The translations under genes were made by a program, and so were the position numbers. The notes under the pieces are model-generated. The model saw nothing but the letters and a program-made list of their open reading frames with translations. It had not been told where the DNA came from and ran no database searches. Of a stretch of DNA of 64,000 nucleotides, positions 8,835 through 17,111 are shown in pieces; position 1 is the first letter of the stretch; the number at the start of each line of letters is the position of its first letter. Origin of the DNA: Bacillota bacterium (GTDB lineage Bacteria; Bacillota; Clostridia; Acetivibrionales; DSM-1351); NCBI GenBank assembly GCA_023400235.1, contig JAEXFI010000034.1:162587-226586 (forward strand). Reading direction: 5' to 3'.

Positions 8835-9881
8835 ATGAAAAGTGAGGAAATAGCAAAAATTGCGGGAGTATCCCGCAGCACGGTATCAAGGGTCATCAAC
8901 AACTATTCCAACGTACCGGAGGATACCAAGAAAAAGGTACTTGATGTTATAACAAAGTACAACTATCAGCCAAATACCTCGGCACGAGTGCTTGCAGGAA
9001 AGAAGAATGATACTATTGGCTTATTTATAGTTAGTATTGCCGACGCTTTTAATCCAAACAGATTATACAATAACAACTATTTTACCCAATTTGTTGATGC
9101 GGTTGTGGAGTGTGCAAATGCAAGAGGGTATTATGTACTTGTAAATATTGTCTATTGTGAGAATGACTATAATAAGGTCAGTGAAGTTTTTCTTCAAAAG
9201 CGTATAGACGGGGGCATTGTTATTGGTACTGAACGTGATGCGGAGGTTCTGATAAATGTATCTAAAAGAGGTTTCCCTGTGGCTTTAATTGATTATGACG
9301 CCGATGAAATCAAAAAAAACAAGTCCGACAATGACAATTTAATAGTAATAGGTTCAAATGACTATGATGGAGCGACTTCAGCAGTTGAGCATCTCATTGG
9401 TCTTGGGCATAGGGATATAGGCCTTCTGGCAGGCCGTCTTTCTACCTACTCTGGAAGGCAAAGGTACAATGCCTTTTTTGATACAATGAAGAAACACGGT
9501 TTGAGCGTAAATGAAGAACATGTTCTCCACGGAGACTTTATAAAGTCTAAAACCGCAGAGGAAGTAAACAAGCTCATTCAAGGGAGAAACCTGCCAAGTG
9601 CAATATTCTCCTCAAATGATGATATGGCAATTACTGCCATGGATTTATTCAGGGAAAACCAAATCAAAATTCCTGAGGATATTTCAATTATAGGTTTTGA
9701 CAACATACCGCTGTCATCTTTGATAAAGCCGGCGCTGTCCACAGTATCCACTCCTGTTTATGACATTGTGGACAAGGCGGTAACCGAGCTTATATCATAT
9801 ATCAAAAGGAGCAAAAAAGGGTTTACCAGCTATAGCTATGACGCGAAAATGGTTATGCGTGACACTTGTTTAAGGAAATAA
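8835..9881 (+). CDS. LacI-family transcriptional regulator
   Basis: Protein of 348 aa. The N-terminal helix-turn-helix is 'EEIAKIAGVSRSTVSRVINN' (about residues 3-22) with the hinge-helix 'NTSARVLAGKKN', then a periplasmic-binding-protein-like effector domain containing 'SIIGFDNIPLSSLIKPALSTV'. It would sense a sugar and control the flanking importer and phosphorylase genes (inference from position). The ATG at 8835 follows AAGGTG at 8821; a TTG six bases earlier is in frame but worse placed. I could not identify a clear LacI-type operator palindrome upstream of the importer. Confidence 0.9.
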   Translation: MKSEEIAKIAGVSRSTVSRVINNYSNVPEDTKKKVLDVITKYNYQPNTSARVLAGKKNDTIGLFIVSIADAFNPNRLYNNNYFTQFVDAVVECANARGYYVLVNIVYCENDYNKVSEVFLQKRIDGGIVIGTERDAEVLINVSKRGFPVALIDYDADEIKKNKSDNDNLIVIGSNDYDGATSAVEHLIGLGHRDIGLLAGRLSTYSGRQRYNAFFDTMKKHGLSVNEEHVLHGDFIKSKTAEEVNKLIQGRNLPSAIFSSNDDMAITAMDLFRENQIKIPEDISIIGFDNIPLSSLIKPALSTVSTPVYDIVDKAVTELISYIKRSKKGFTSYSYDAKMVMRDTCLRK

Positions 9882-9882
9882 G

Positions 9883-9910
9883 AGTACTTTAAAGAGTACT
9901 GTTTTTATAT
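9883..9910 (+). terminator. Weak hairpin with T tract between regulator and cellobiose phosphorylase
   Basis: Two AGTACT blocks (9883 and 9895) form a short stem followed by GTTTTTATATTTTT. It may be a partial terminator that lowers readthrough from the regulator into the phosphorylase gene. The stem is only six pairs. Confidence 0.45.
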
Positions 9911-9937
9911 TTTTATTATTTGAGAGGAGCAAAAAAT

Positions 9938-12373
9938 ATGAAGTACGGATTTTTTGATGATCAAAACCGGGAATATGTTATTACTACTCCCAAGACACCT
10001 TATCCCTGGATTAATTATCTTGGAACTCAAGAATTTTTTTCTTTGATTTCAAACACAGCAGGAGGTTATTGCTTTTATAAGGACGCGCGTTTACGGAGAA
10101 TAACCAGGTACAGGTATAACAATGTGCCTATTGACATGGGTGGAAGATATTTTTATATCAATGACAATGGAAGCTTATGGTCTCCTGGCTGGTCTCCGGT
10201 AAAAGCCGACCTGGACAGCTATGAGTGCAGGCATGGTCTGGGTTATACAAAGATCACCGGAAGCAAGGCTGGAATCAGCACTGAGGTTCTATTCTTCGTA
10301 CCGTTGAATTTTAATGGCGAAATACATAGAGTAAGAGTTAAGAATACAACCCAGGCAGATAAAACTGTAAAGCTGTTCTCCTGCGTGGAATTCTGTTTGT
10401 GGAATGCATATGATGACATGACCAATTACCAGAGAAACTTCAGCACTGGAGAAGTTGAGATTGAAAAGTCGGTAATATACCACAAGACGGAGTATAAGGA
10501 AAGAAGAAATCACTACTCCTTTTATTCAGTAAACGCGAGTTTAGCAGGCTTCGACACTGATAGGGATTCCTTTGTAGGCTTGTACAACGGCTTTGAAGCT
10601 CCTCAGGTTCCTGTAAGCGGCGAGCCACAGAATACAGTTGCAGACGGCTGGGGACCCATGGCCTCACACTGTATTTCAGTTGAACTCAAACCTGGTGAGG
10701 AGAAGGAATACGACTTTATACTGGGCTACGTGGAAAATGAAGAGGATGACAAGTGGGAGAGCAAGGGAGTTATCAATAAGAAAAAGGCCTATGCCATGAT
10801 TGAGGAAAAGGGCAATCCCTCCGGAGTCGAGGCTGCGTTTCTTGAGATGCAGAACTACTGGAGCCAGTTGTTTACACAGTACAGACTGGAGCACAAGGAC
10901 GAGAAGCTGAGCAGAATGGTAAATATATGGAACCAGTATCAGTGTATGGTAACATTCAATATGTCCAGAAGTGCTTCATACTTTGAAACAGGTATTGGCA
11001 GAGGGATGGGCTTCAGAGACTCAAACCAGGATATTCTTGGTTTTGTACATCAGATACCTGACAGAGCAAGGGAAAGAATACTGGACATAGCGGCCACACA
11101 GTTGGAAACCGGCGGCGCATACCATCAGTACCAGCCCTTGACCAAGAAGGGGAATAATGAGATAGGCGGCAATTTCAACGATGACCCGTTATGGCTCATA
11201 GCGTCAGTTGCAGCTTACATAAAAGAAACCGGTGATATGGACATACTGAAGGAACTGGTGCCGTATGACAATGATGACTCAAAGGCTGCGTCGTTGTTTG
11301 ACCATTTGAGACGCGCCTTCTACCATGTTGTCAATAACCTTGGCCCACACGGACTTCCTCTGATTGGAAGAGCTGACTGGAATGACTGCCTCAACCTGAA
11401 CTGTTTCTCCAACGTACCAGGTGAATCCTTCCAGACAACCACAAGCAAGGACGGAAAGGTGGCAGAATCCGTTTTCATAGCAGGAATGTTTGTATTCTAT
11501 GGACCTGAATATGTCAAGCTGTGCAAATTAAACGGTTTGGAGGACGAAGCTCAGAAAGCCCAGTCACACATAGACAAAATGACAGAGACCGTGCTTGAGC
11601 ATGGCTGGGATGGAGAATGGTTCATCCGTGCCTATGATGATTTTGGAGAGAAAATAGGCAGCAAGGAAAATGAGGAAGGCAAGATATTCATTGAATCTCA
11701 GGGCTTCTGTACAATGGCGGGTATTGGTCTTAAAACAGGCCATGTGGAGAAGGCTCTGGACTCTGCACAGAAATATCTGGACAGCGATCACGGCATGGTT
11801 CTCAACAATCCTGCCTTTACAAAATACTATATAAATATGGGTGAAATCTCAACATATCCTGCGGGCTATAAGGAAAATGCAGGCATATTCTGCCACAACA
11901 ATCCATGGGTGGCAGCAGGAGAAACTGTTCTGGGAAGAGGAGACAGGGCCTTTGAGATATACTCCAAGATTGCTCCGGCCTACACCGAGGATATAAGTGA
12001 TATTCATAAAACAGAACCCTATGTATACTCTCAGATGATTGCGGGCAAGGATGCAAAAAGGCCCGGGGAGGCTAAGAATTCCTGGCTGACTGGAACAGCT
12101 GCCTGGAATTTCGTAGTGATTTCTCAGAACATTCTTGGAATAAAGCCTGATTATAACGGACTTATGATTGACCCTTGCATACCTAAGGACTGGGAGGGCT
12201 ACAAGGTGAGCAGGAAATTCAGAAATGCCACCTATGAAGTGACGGTCAGCAATCCTCAGAAGGTCTCAAAGGGTGTAAAGCAGCTTATTGTAGACGGTAA
12301 GGAAGTTGAAGGCAACATTGTTCCGGTATTCAGCGACGGAAAGTCTCATGAAGTCAAGGTTGTTCTGGGTTAA
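9938..12373 (+). CDS. cbp: Cellobiose phosphorylase (GH94)
   Basis: Protein of 811 aa, the same length as the well-studied Clostridium thermocellum cellobiose phosphorylase, with the same N-terminus theme (MKYGFFDDQNREYVITTPKTPYPW) and near-identical motifs throughout. It converts cellobiose plus phosphate to glucose 1-phosphate and glucose in the cytoplasm, saving ATP. It has an N-terminal beta-sandwich (about 1-270), a helical linker, an (alpha/alpha)6 barrel, and a short beta tail. The DWND motif at residues 480-483 holds the catalytic acid region. No signal peptide is present. The start at 9938 follows GAGGAG. Proximity to a sugar importer and a LacI regulator gives a coherent cellodextrin-use unit. 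A longer-chain cellodextrin phosphorylase is less likely because those are about 980 aa. Confidence 0.95.
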   Translation: MKYGFFDDQNREYVITTPKTPYPWINYLGTQEFFSLISNTAGGYCFYKDARLRRITRYRYNNVPIDMGGRYFYINDNGSLWSPGWSPVKADLDSYECRHGLGYTKITGSKAGISTEVLFFVPLNFNGEIHRVRVKNTTQADKTVKLFSCVEFCLWNAYDDMTNYQRNFSTGEVEIEKSVIYHKTEYKERRNHYSFYSVNASLAGFDTDRDSFVGLYNGFEAPQVPVSGEPQNTVADGWGPMASHCISVELKPGEEKEYDFILGYVENEEDDKWESKGVINKKKAYAMIEEKGNPSGVEAAFLEMQNYWSQLFTQYRLEHKDEKLSRMVNIWNQYQCMVTFNMSRSASYFETGIGRGMGFRDSNQDILGFVHQIPDRARERILDIAATQLETGGAYHQYQPLTKKGNNEIGGNFNDDPLWLIASVAAYIKETGDMDILKELVPYDNDDSKAASLFDHLRRAFYHVVNNLGPHGLPLIGRADWNDCLNLNCFSNVPGESFQTTTSKDGKVAESVFIAGMFVFYGPEYVKLCKLNGLEDEAQKAQSHIDKMTETVLEHGWDGEWFIRAYDDFGEKIGSKENEEGKIFIESQGFCTMAGIGLKTGHVEKALDSAQKYLDSDHGMVLNNPAFTKYYINMGEISTYPAGYKENAGIFCHNNPWVAAGETVLGRGDRAFEIYSKIAPAYTEDISDIHKTEPYVYSQMIAGKDAKRPGEAKNSWLTGTAAWNFVVISQNILGIKPDYNGLMIDPCIPKDWEGYKVSRKFRNATYEVTVSNPQKVSKGVKQLIVDGKEVEGNIVPVFSDGKSHEVKVVLG

Positions 12374-12427
12374 GACTGAGGCTGGGGAGCCTTATACCTG
12401 ATAATATCAATAATGCAGAAAAAATAA

Positions 12428-12459
12428 AAAATGGCTTCAGAAAATGAAGTCATTTTTTT
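12428..12459. terminator. Bidirectional terminator between cbp and phoR
   Basis: AAATGGCTTC pairs with GAAGTCATTT around a short AT loop, with T runs on one side and A runs on the other. It can terminate both the plus-strand cbp and the convergent minus-strand phoR. Confidence 0.8.
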
Positions 12460-12481
12460 ATTTTTGCGTTGAGCATGCAAA

Positions 12482-14278
12482 TTAAAGAGGAAGTTGTATT
12501 AAAAATTCAGTACCCTGGCCCTGCTGACTTACCACCCTGATATCACCGCTGTACAGGTTGACTATATGCTTGACTATGGACAGCCCCAGCCCGGTACCTC
12601 CCATATTTCTTGAACGGCCCTTGTCAACTCTGTAAAACCTTTCAAATATTCTGGAATGATGCTTCTCAGAAATTCCTATACCTGTATCTTTTATTGAAAT
12701 GTAGGTTTTGCCGTTGGAACGGCCGGCTCTGATATACACGACACCGTTTTCAATATTGTATTTTATGGCGTTATCCACCAGGTTTATGAGCATTTGCTTG
12801 ATCCTGTTTTTGTTGACCAGCAGGTTAATGGTCTGATCCACCTCTACAACCAGTCTTACTCCTTTTTTTTGTGCCGTTGCCTCAAGTATTAATACCACTT
12901 CTCCAATTATGGTATTCAGGTTATTCTCCATGATGTTGTCATCTTTTCTCATACCTTCGATTTCGGAAAGCTGAAGTATATCATTTATCAACATGTATAG
13001 CCGTTCCGCTTCAATGTCGATAATATCCAGGAACTTTGCAGCTACTGCAGTATCTTCTATAGCCCCGTTCTTTAGAGTCTCAACAAAGCCTCTTATGGAG
13101 GTGAGTGGGGTCTTGAGTTCATGGGTTACATTTGAAACAAATTCTGTTCTTATCTGTTCCAGCTTCTTTACCGAGGTTACGTCATGCAAGGTGATTACTC
13201 CTCCTGCGTTTACATTTCTGACGGTATCGGTATTCTTAATGGGATTGGTATATACCTTGTAAATCTTGTCGGTGTTGGTGGAGGGGGAGAACATTACTAT
13301 TTCATCCGTTAAGGGTGTGTTGTTTTTAATGGTATCCACCAGCAAGGAGTTGACCTTTGAGTTTCGTGCAATTTGTATAAGGTTCTTACCCATTATTCCC
13401 GGGCCGTGCTTTACTCCGAATATATTGCAGGCAATGGTGTTTATGATGAGAATCTTGTAGTCGGTGTCAACGGCGATTATCCCGTCTCGCATACTGTTTA
13501 TCACCGTATCCACCCGCACATTCTTGTCCATCATGCCCAAAAGGGTCTCATCCAGCTTATCCGCCATTTCGTTAAAGGTATACGCCAACTGGCCGATTTC
13601 GTCTTTGGAAGTAATATTTACTCTCTTTTTATAATTACCTCCGGCTATTTCCTTGGAAGTATTGATCAACTGCCGTATGGGGTCGGTTATTACCTTGGAC
13701 AGCTGGACTGAAATCATTATGGTCAGCAGCAGGCCGGCAAGGATGCCTATAACAGTATAAAAGAAGAAGGCTTTGTTTATGGAATTTATCTGATAGAGGG
13801 GAATAGATACCCTTACGATAATGTCATGGGCCTTAATGGGGAAGGCAACATAAAGGTATGTAACCTTCATGGTTTCGCTGAAGCGCTCGTCCGTCCCCAT
13901 TTTACCAGAAATGGCTTCCTTTACTTCCTTCCGGTTCAGGTGGTTCTGCATGCCGCTGGCATCAGAATCTGATTCTCCCAGCACCTTGCCCTTAAAGTCA
14001 ATGATTGTTATTCTGGTAAAAAATGAAAAGCTTTCAATTGCAGAAGGCTTTTCATTGAGAAGTGTTGCGTATTCTTTTGCCAGCTTGTCAAAGTCTGGAT
14101 GCTTGTTCCGTGATATTTCAGTGCTGATTTGATGTGTTAAAAGAACAGCAGTGTTTTCGATGCTGTTCTGAACCTCATACTTATAAAAATACCGCGCAAG
14201 AGCAGATGTAAATATTCCTGTAATGGTTATGGCTATTATAACCAATAAAATAGTATACTTAACTATCTTTGATTTCAA
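12482..14278 (-). CDS. phoR: Phosphate-sensing histidine kinase PhoR
   Basis: Protein of 598 aa. TM1 is about 7-29, the extracytoplasmic sensor 30-168, TM2 about 170-192, HAMP about 193-245, PAS about 255-370, HisKA with the phospho-accepting H386 in VTHELKTP, and HATPase_c with the G boxes DTGIG and GTGLGL. This is the standard PhoR layout of Firmicutes with an external domain. It would phosphorylate the response regulator encoded 36 bases upstream. It begins with TTG at 14278, with AGGAGG about 12 bases before it; no ATG offers a better start. It is the last gene of a pstB-phoU-phoB-phoR run, so the phosphate role rests on both architecture and context. Confidence 0.9.
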   Translation of the reverse strand: MKSKIVKYTILLVIIAITITGIFTSALARYFYKYEVQNSIENTAVLLTHQISTEISRNKHPDFDKLAKEYATLLNEKPSAIESFSFFTRITIIDFKGKVLGESDSDASGMQNHLNRKEVKEAISGKMGTDERFSETMKVTYLYVAFPIKAHDIIVRVSIPLYQINSINKAFFFYTVIGILAGLLLTIMISVQLSKVITDPIRQLINTSKEIAGGNYKKRVNITSKDEIGQLAYTFNEMADKLDETLLGMMDKNVRVDTVINSMRDGIIAVDTDYKILIINTIACNIFGVKHGPGIMGKNLIQIARNSKVNSLLVDTIKNNTPLTDEIVMFSPSTNTDKIYKVYTNPIKNTDTVRNVNAGGVITLHDVTSVKKLEQIRTEFVSNVTHELKTPLTSIRGFVETLKNGAIEDTAVAAKFLDIIDIEAERLYMLINDILQLSEIEGMRKDDNIMENNLNTIIGEVVLILEATAQKKGVRLVVEVDQTINLLVNKNRIKQMLINLVDNAIKYNIENGVVYIRAGRSNGKTYISIKDTGIGISEKHHSRIFERFYRVDKGRSRNMGGTGLGLSIVKHIVNLYSGDIRVVSQQGQGTEFLIQLPL

Positions 14279-14314
14279 CTGTCAACAGCACCTCCTATGG
14301 AGAGCATATGTAAA

Positions 14315-15034
14315 TTATTTGGTAACGGCAGGGGCTGGTTTGTCGGTAAACCTGTAGCCAATGCCTCTGATGGTTTCTATAAATGTGGGGTTATCATCAT
14401 TATCTTCTATCTTTTGCCGCAGATATCTGATATGAACATCAACGGTCCTGGTTTCACCATAGTAGTCAAAGCCCCAGATTTTATCCAGTAAATGCTCCCG
14501 GGACAAAACCTTTCCCTTGTTTAAAACCAGCATTTTAAGCAGTTCAAATTCCTTAAGGGGCATTTCAATAAGCCGGTCACCCTTATAGACCTCTCTTCTG
14601 GTGCAGTCTATGGAAATGTCGGCGTGGGTGATTACATCAACCTTGGGTTCCACCACAGTGTTAATGCGGCGGAAAAGAGCCTTTATCCTGGCCAGCAGTT
14701 CTCTGACGCTGAAGGGTTTGGTTATATAGTCGTCAGCACCCAGCTCAAGTCCCAGCACCTTGTCAAATTCCTCACTTTTGGCAGTGAGCATTATTATTGG
14801 AATGTTTTTGGTGACGGTATTCTGCCGCAGCTGCCTGCAAACCTCCAGACCATCAATTCCAGGCAGCATGATGTCCAGAATGAATAGTGAGGGAACGCTC
14901 TCCTGGGAATGCTCAATCAGGTCTTCACCGTTATCAAATACAGTAACCTTGAAGCCGTTGGCTTCAAGATTATATTTTATCAGCTGCTGGATATGCATTT
15001 CATCTTCAACAACGAAAATTGATTGTTTAGACAT
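14315..15034 (-). CDS. phoB: Phosphate response regulator PhoB/PhoP (OmpR family)
   Basis: Protein of 239 aa. The receiver domain has the acidic pair D11-E... at VVEDE, phospho-acceptor D54 in LDIMLPG, and the conserved lysine in MLTAKSE. The C-terminal winged-helix domain has 'LLDKIWGFDYYGETRTVDVHIRYLRQKIE', typical of PhoB/PhoP. When phosphorylated it should bind the TTAACA-type direct repeats found before pstB, pstC and pstS. The ribosome site GGGGGAT directly before the start is supplied by a tandem hairpin repeat (15039-15161). It is called PhoB/PhoP from its neighbours; sequence alone says only OmpR class. Confidence 0.92.
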   Translation of the reverse strand: MSKQSIFVVEDEMHIQQLIKYNLEANGFKVTVFDNGEDLIEHSQESVPSLFILDIMLPGIDGLEVCRQLRQNTVTKNIPIIMLTAKSEEFDKVLGLELGADDYITKPFSVRELLARIKALFRRINTVVEPKVDVITHADISIDCTRREVYKGDRLIEMPLKEFELLKMLVLNKGKVLSREHLLDKIWGFDYYGETRTVDVHIRYLRQKIEDNDDNPTFIETIRGIGYRFTDKPAPAVTK

Positions 15035-15038
15035 TTTT

Positions 15039-15161
15039 TATCCCCCTGTCCGCTCTGAGGACATATATTCAAAGGGTTGAAAGTGTTTTCCTTTCAACCT
15101 TATCCCCCCTGTCCGCTATGCGGACATAAATTCAAAGTTGAAAGCGGTTTCCTTTCAACTT
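15039..15161 (-). repeat. Two-unit short hairpin repeat ending in the phoB Shine-Dalgarno site
   Basis: Two units of about 62 bp fill the phoU-phoB gap. In plus-strand coordinates the far unit has GTTGAAAG (15137) paired with CTTTCAAC (15152), and TGTCCGC (15110) paired with GCGGACA (15120). The near unit has GGTTGAAAG (15075) with CTTTCAACC (15091), and TGTCC (15047) with GGACA (15059). Read on the minus strand, each unit is TTGAAAG stem, short AT spacer, palindromic stem, then GGGGGATAA. The order matches the arrays at 79-305 and 26115-26337 but lacks the middle hairpin. Confidence 0.75.
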
Positions 15162-15168
15162 GCACCTC

Positions 15169-15834
15169 TTACTCCGTTTTTCTGGCAAGATGATCGTGTG
15201 AACCGGTAACATTGAATACTACCCATTCGGCAATATTGGTTGCATGATCACCTATTCGCTCCAGGTATTTTACAATAAACATAAAGTCTGTTGCCTGCTC
15301 AACCGTTTCAGGGTTGTTCTTCATGATGTTGATAAGCTCAAGCACAATTTTTGAGAAGAGATCGTCAACCTCGTCGTCCGAGTCACAAACCTCCTGGGCA
15401 AGGGCTATATCCTGCTTTATATATGAATCAATGGACCTTATGACCATTTTTTTTGCCAGTTCAGCCATGTGGGGAATGTCCACCAGGGGCTTGATATATT
15501 TCATGTCTGCCATTCTTATGGTAAGCTCGGCAATGTCGGCGGCATGATCAGCTATGCGCTCCATATCGGTTATTATTTTCAAGGCTGTGCTTATGGTTCT
15601 CAGGTCCTTTGCCAGGGGCTGCTGCCTTGCAATAAGGTTTATACATATTTTTTCAATCCTGCCTTCAAGCTCGTCAACCTCGTCATCACTTTCATAAACT
15701 TTTCTGGCAAGATCCAAATCCTGCTTTTTTAATGCCATAATGGAATTCTCAATGGATTCTTCAACCAGTCCGGCCATTTTAACCATTAAGTCGTGCAATT
15801 GTTCCAATTCTTTGTCAAATGAGTGTCTAACCAT
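15169..15834 (-). CDS. phoU: Phosphate transport regulator PhoU
   Basis: Protein of 221 aa made of two tandem three-helix PhoU domains. Each carries the acidic metal-binding pattern seen here as 'ESDDEVDELE' (about residue 50) and 'DSDDEVDDLF' (about residue 150). PhoU sits at the membrane and links the Pst transporter to PhoR, dampening the Pho response when phosphate is plentiful. It lies 59 bases after pstB on the same strand and before phoB, the usual regulatory arrangement. The ribosome site TAGGAG is well placed. Start and length match the family. Confidence 0.95.
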   Translation of the reverse strand: MVRHSFDKELEQLHDLMVKMAGLVEESIENSIMALKKQDLDLARKVYESDDEVDELEGRIEKICINLIARQQPLAKDLRTISTALKIITDMERIADHAADIAELTIRMADMKYIKPLVDIPHMAELAKKMVIRSIDSYIKQDIALAQEVCDSDDEVDDLFSKIVLELINIMKNNPETVEQATDFMFIVKYLERIGDHATNIAEWVVFNVTGSHDHLARKTE

Positions 15835-15893
15835 ATATAGCTCCTATCTACGCTCCAACACGTATGTCTCTGTAATGATAATAACAATTCCGC

Positions 15894-16652
15894 CTAACCG
15901 AATCTTCCAGTAATATAATCCTCGGTTCTCTTATCCTGGGGGTTGCTGAAAAGGTGATTCGTGTTTCCGTATTCAACTATTTCACCGTGCAGGAAAAATG
16001 CGGTGCTGTCTGAGATTCTGGCGGCCTGCTGCATATTGTGCGTGACAATAATTATAGTATAGTTCTTCTTCAAATCCTCAATCAGGTCCTCAATTTTAAG
16101 TGTGGATATGGGATCAAGTGCAGAGGTGGGTTCATCCATCAACACAACCTCAGGCTCCACTGCCAGTACTCTGGCAATACACAGGCGCTGCTGCTGTCCT
16201 CCGGATAAGCCCAGAGCGTTCTGCTTCAGTCTGTCCTTTACTTCATCCCAAAGAGCACTGTTCCTTAAACTCTCTTCAACAATATCATCCAGCTTGGACT
16301 TGGATTTTATACCATGAATACGGGGACCGTAAGCAATGTTATCGTATATTGACATAGGAAATGGATTTGGCTTTTGGAATACCATTCCAACATTTTTTCT
16401 CAACTCAACTATATCATACTCTTTGTAAACATTCAAACCGTCGAAATATACGTCTCCGGTTATTTTAACATTTGCTATGAGGTCGTTCATTCTGTTAAGG
16501 GTTTTTAAAAAGGTGGATTTTCCGCAGCCTGAAGGGCCAATAAATGCAGTGACCTGATTGCTGGATATATTTATGGAGACATTTTTCAGGGCTTGGAGGT
16601 CTCCATAAAACAGATTCAAATTATTGGTTGTTATTCTATAATCATTTGTCAT
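15894..16652 (-). CDS. pstB: Phosphate ABC transporter ATPase PstB
   Basis: Protein of 252 aa, full length. Walker A GPSGCGKST (39-47), the Q-loop in 'VGMVFQKPNPFPMSIYDN', signature LSGGQQQR, Walker B VVLMDEPTS and the H-loop 'IIVTHNMQQA' are all present, and the 'KPNPFPMSI' stretch is diagnostic of PstB. It powers uptake through PstC-PstA, which are encoded divergently. It is first in a minus-strand unit with phoU, phoB and phoR. Four phased Pho boxes and a -10 element precede it (16693-16746). Separation of pstB from pstCA on opposite strands is unusual, since most genomes have pstSCAB in one operon. Confidence 0.96.
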   Translation of the reverse strand: MTNDYRITTNNLNLFYGDLQALKNVSINISSNQVTAFIGPSGCGKSTFLKTLNRMNDLIANVKITGDVYFDGLNVYKEYDIVELRKNVGMVFQKPNPFPMSIYDNIAYGPRIHGIKSKSKLDDIVEESLRNSALWDEVKDRLKQNALGLSGGQQQRLCIARVLAVEPEVVLMDEPTSALDPISTLKIEDLIEDLKKNYTIIIVTHNMQQAARISDSTAFFLHGEIVEYGNTNHLFSNPQDKRTEDYITGRFG

Positions 16653-16692
16653 ATTAGTAATCCTCTATCCCGATTATTTAGTAGGTAACTTT

Positions 16693-16746
16693 ATCATAAC
16701 AACACTTTTTTAATGCAGGTTTAATTCTGTGTTAACTTGATGTTAA
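16693..16746 (-). promoter_or_regulatory. Pho-box array and promoter for pstB-phoU-phoB-phoR
   Basis: On the minus strand TTAACA, TTAACA, TTAAAC and TTAAAA occur at exact 11-bp steps (plus positions 16741, 16730, 16719, 16708). They are followed nine bases later by a TATGAT -10 (16693-16698). This spacing is the classic PhoP-activated promoter layout described in Bacillus. Confidence 0.82.
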
Positions 16747-17021
16747 TAATATTTTCAGGACAACTGTAAATTACCTTATATTATATACAAAGCGGCAGTT
16801 TAAATTCATGTTAAATTAACCTGTAGTGCTAATTGAAAATGTGATAACAGGATGAGCATGCGCATTTCTTTAAAGTCGGCCTCCCGTGAATTGCAAACTT
16901 TCCTCTTAATGACTTTATTAATTAGAACAACGGCTTAAGTTAACCTGCAGTGATGTCCCAAATATCCGCAATCAATAAAACAGAACATTTTGGAGAAAAA
17001 TATCCCTTGTAACGTATTTAC
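16747..17021. other. Non-coding region between the two divergent Pho promoters
   Basis: This 275-bp AT-rich stretch lies between the two Pho-box arrays. It contains two similar copies of a motif reading TTAACCTG(T/C)AGTG (near 16816 and 16942). No open frame with a ribosome site and no clear RNA structure was seen. Confidence 0.5.
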
Positions 17022-17076
17022 TTAACATTTTATTAACATGGGCTTAACAGCAGTTTACTTTTTGCATTTTTATAAT
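17022..17076 (+). promoter_or_regulatory. Pho-box array and promoter for pstC-pstA
   Basis: TTAACA occurs at 17022, 17033 and 17044, exactly 11 bp apart, with a fourth degenerate box (TTTACT) at 17054. A consensus TATAAT -10 follows at 17071-17076. No -35 hexamer is evident, which fits activator-dependent transcription. Confidence 0.85.
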
Positions 17077-17111
17077 AGTGCTATCATGAAGTTGTGAAGG
17101 AGGGCTCAACA

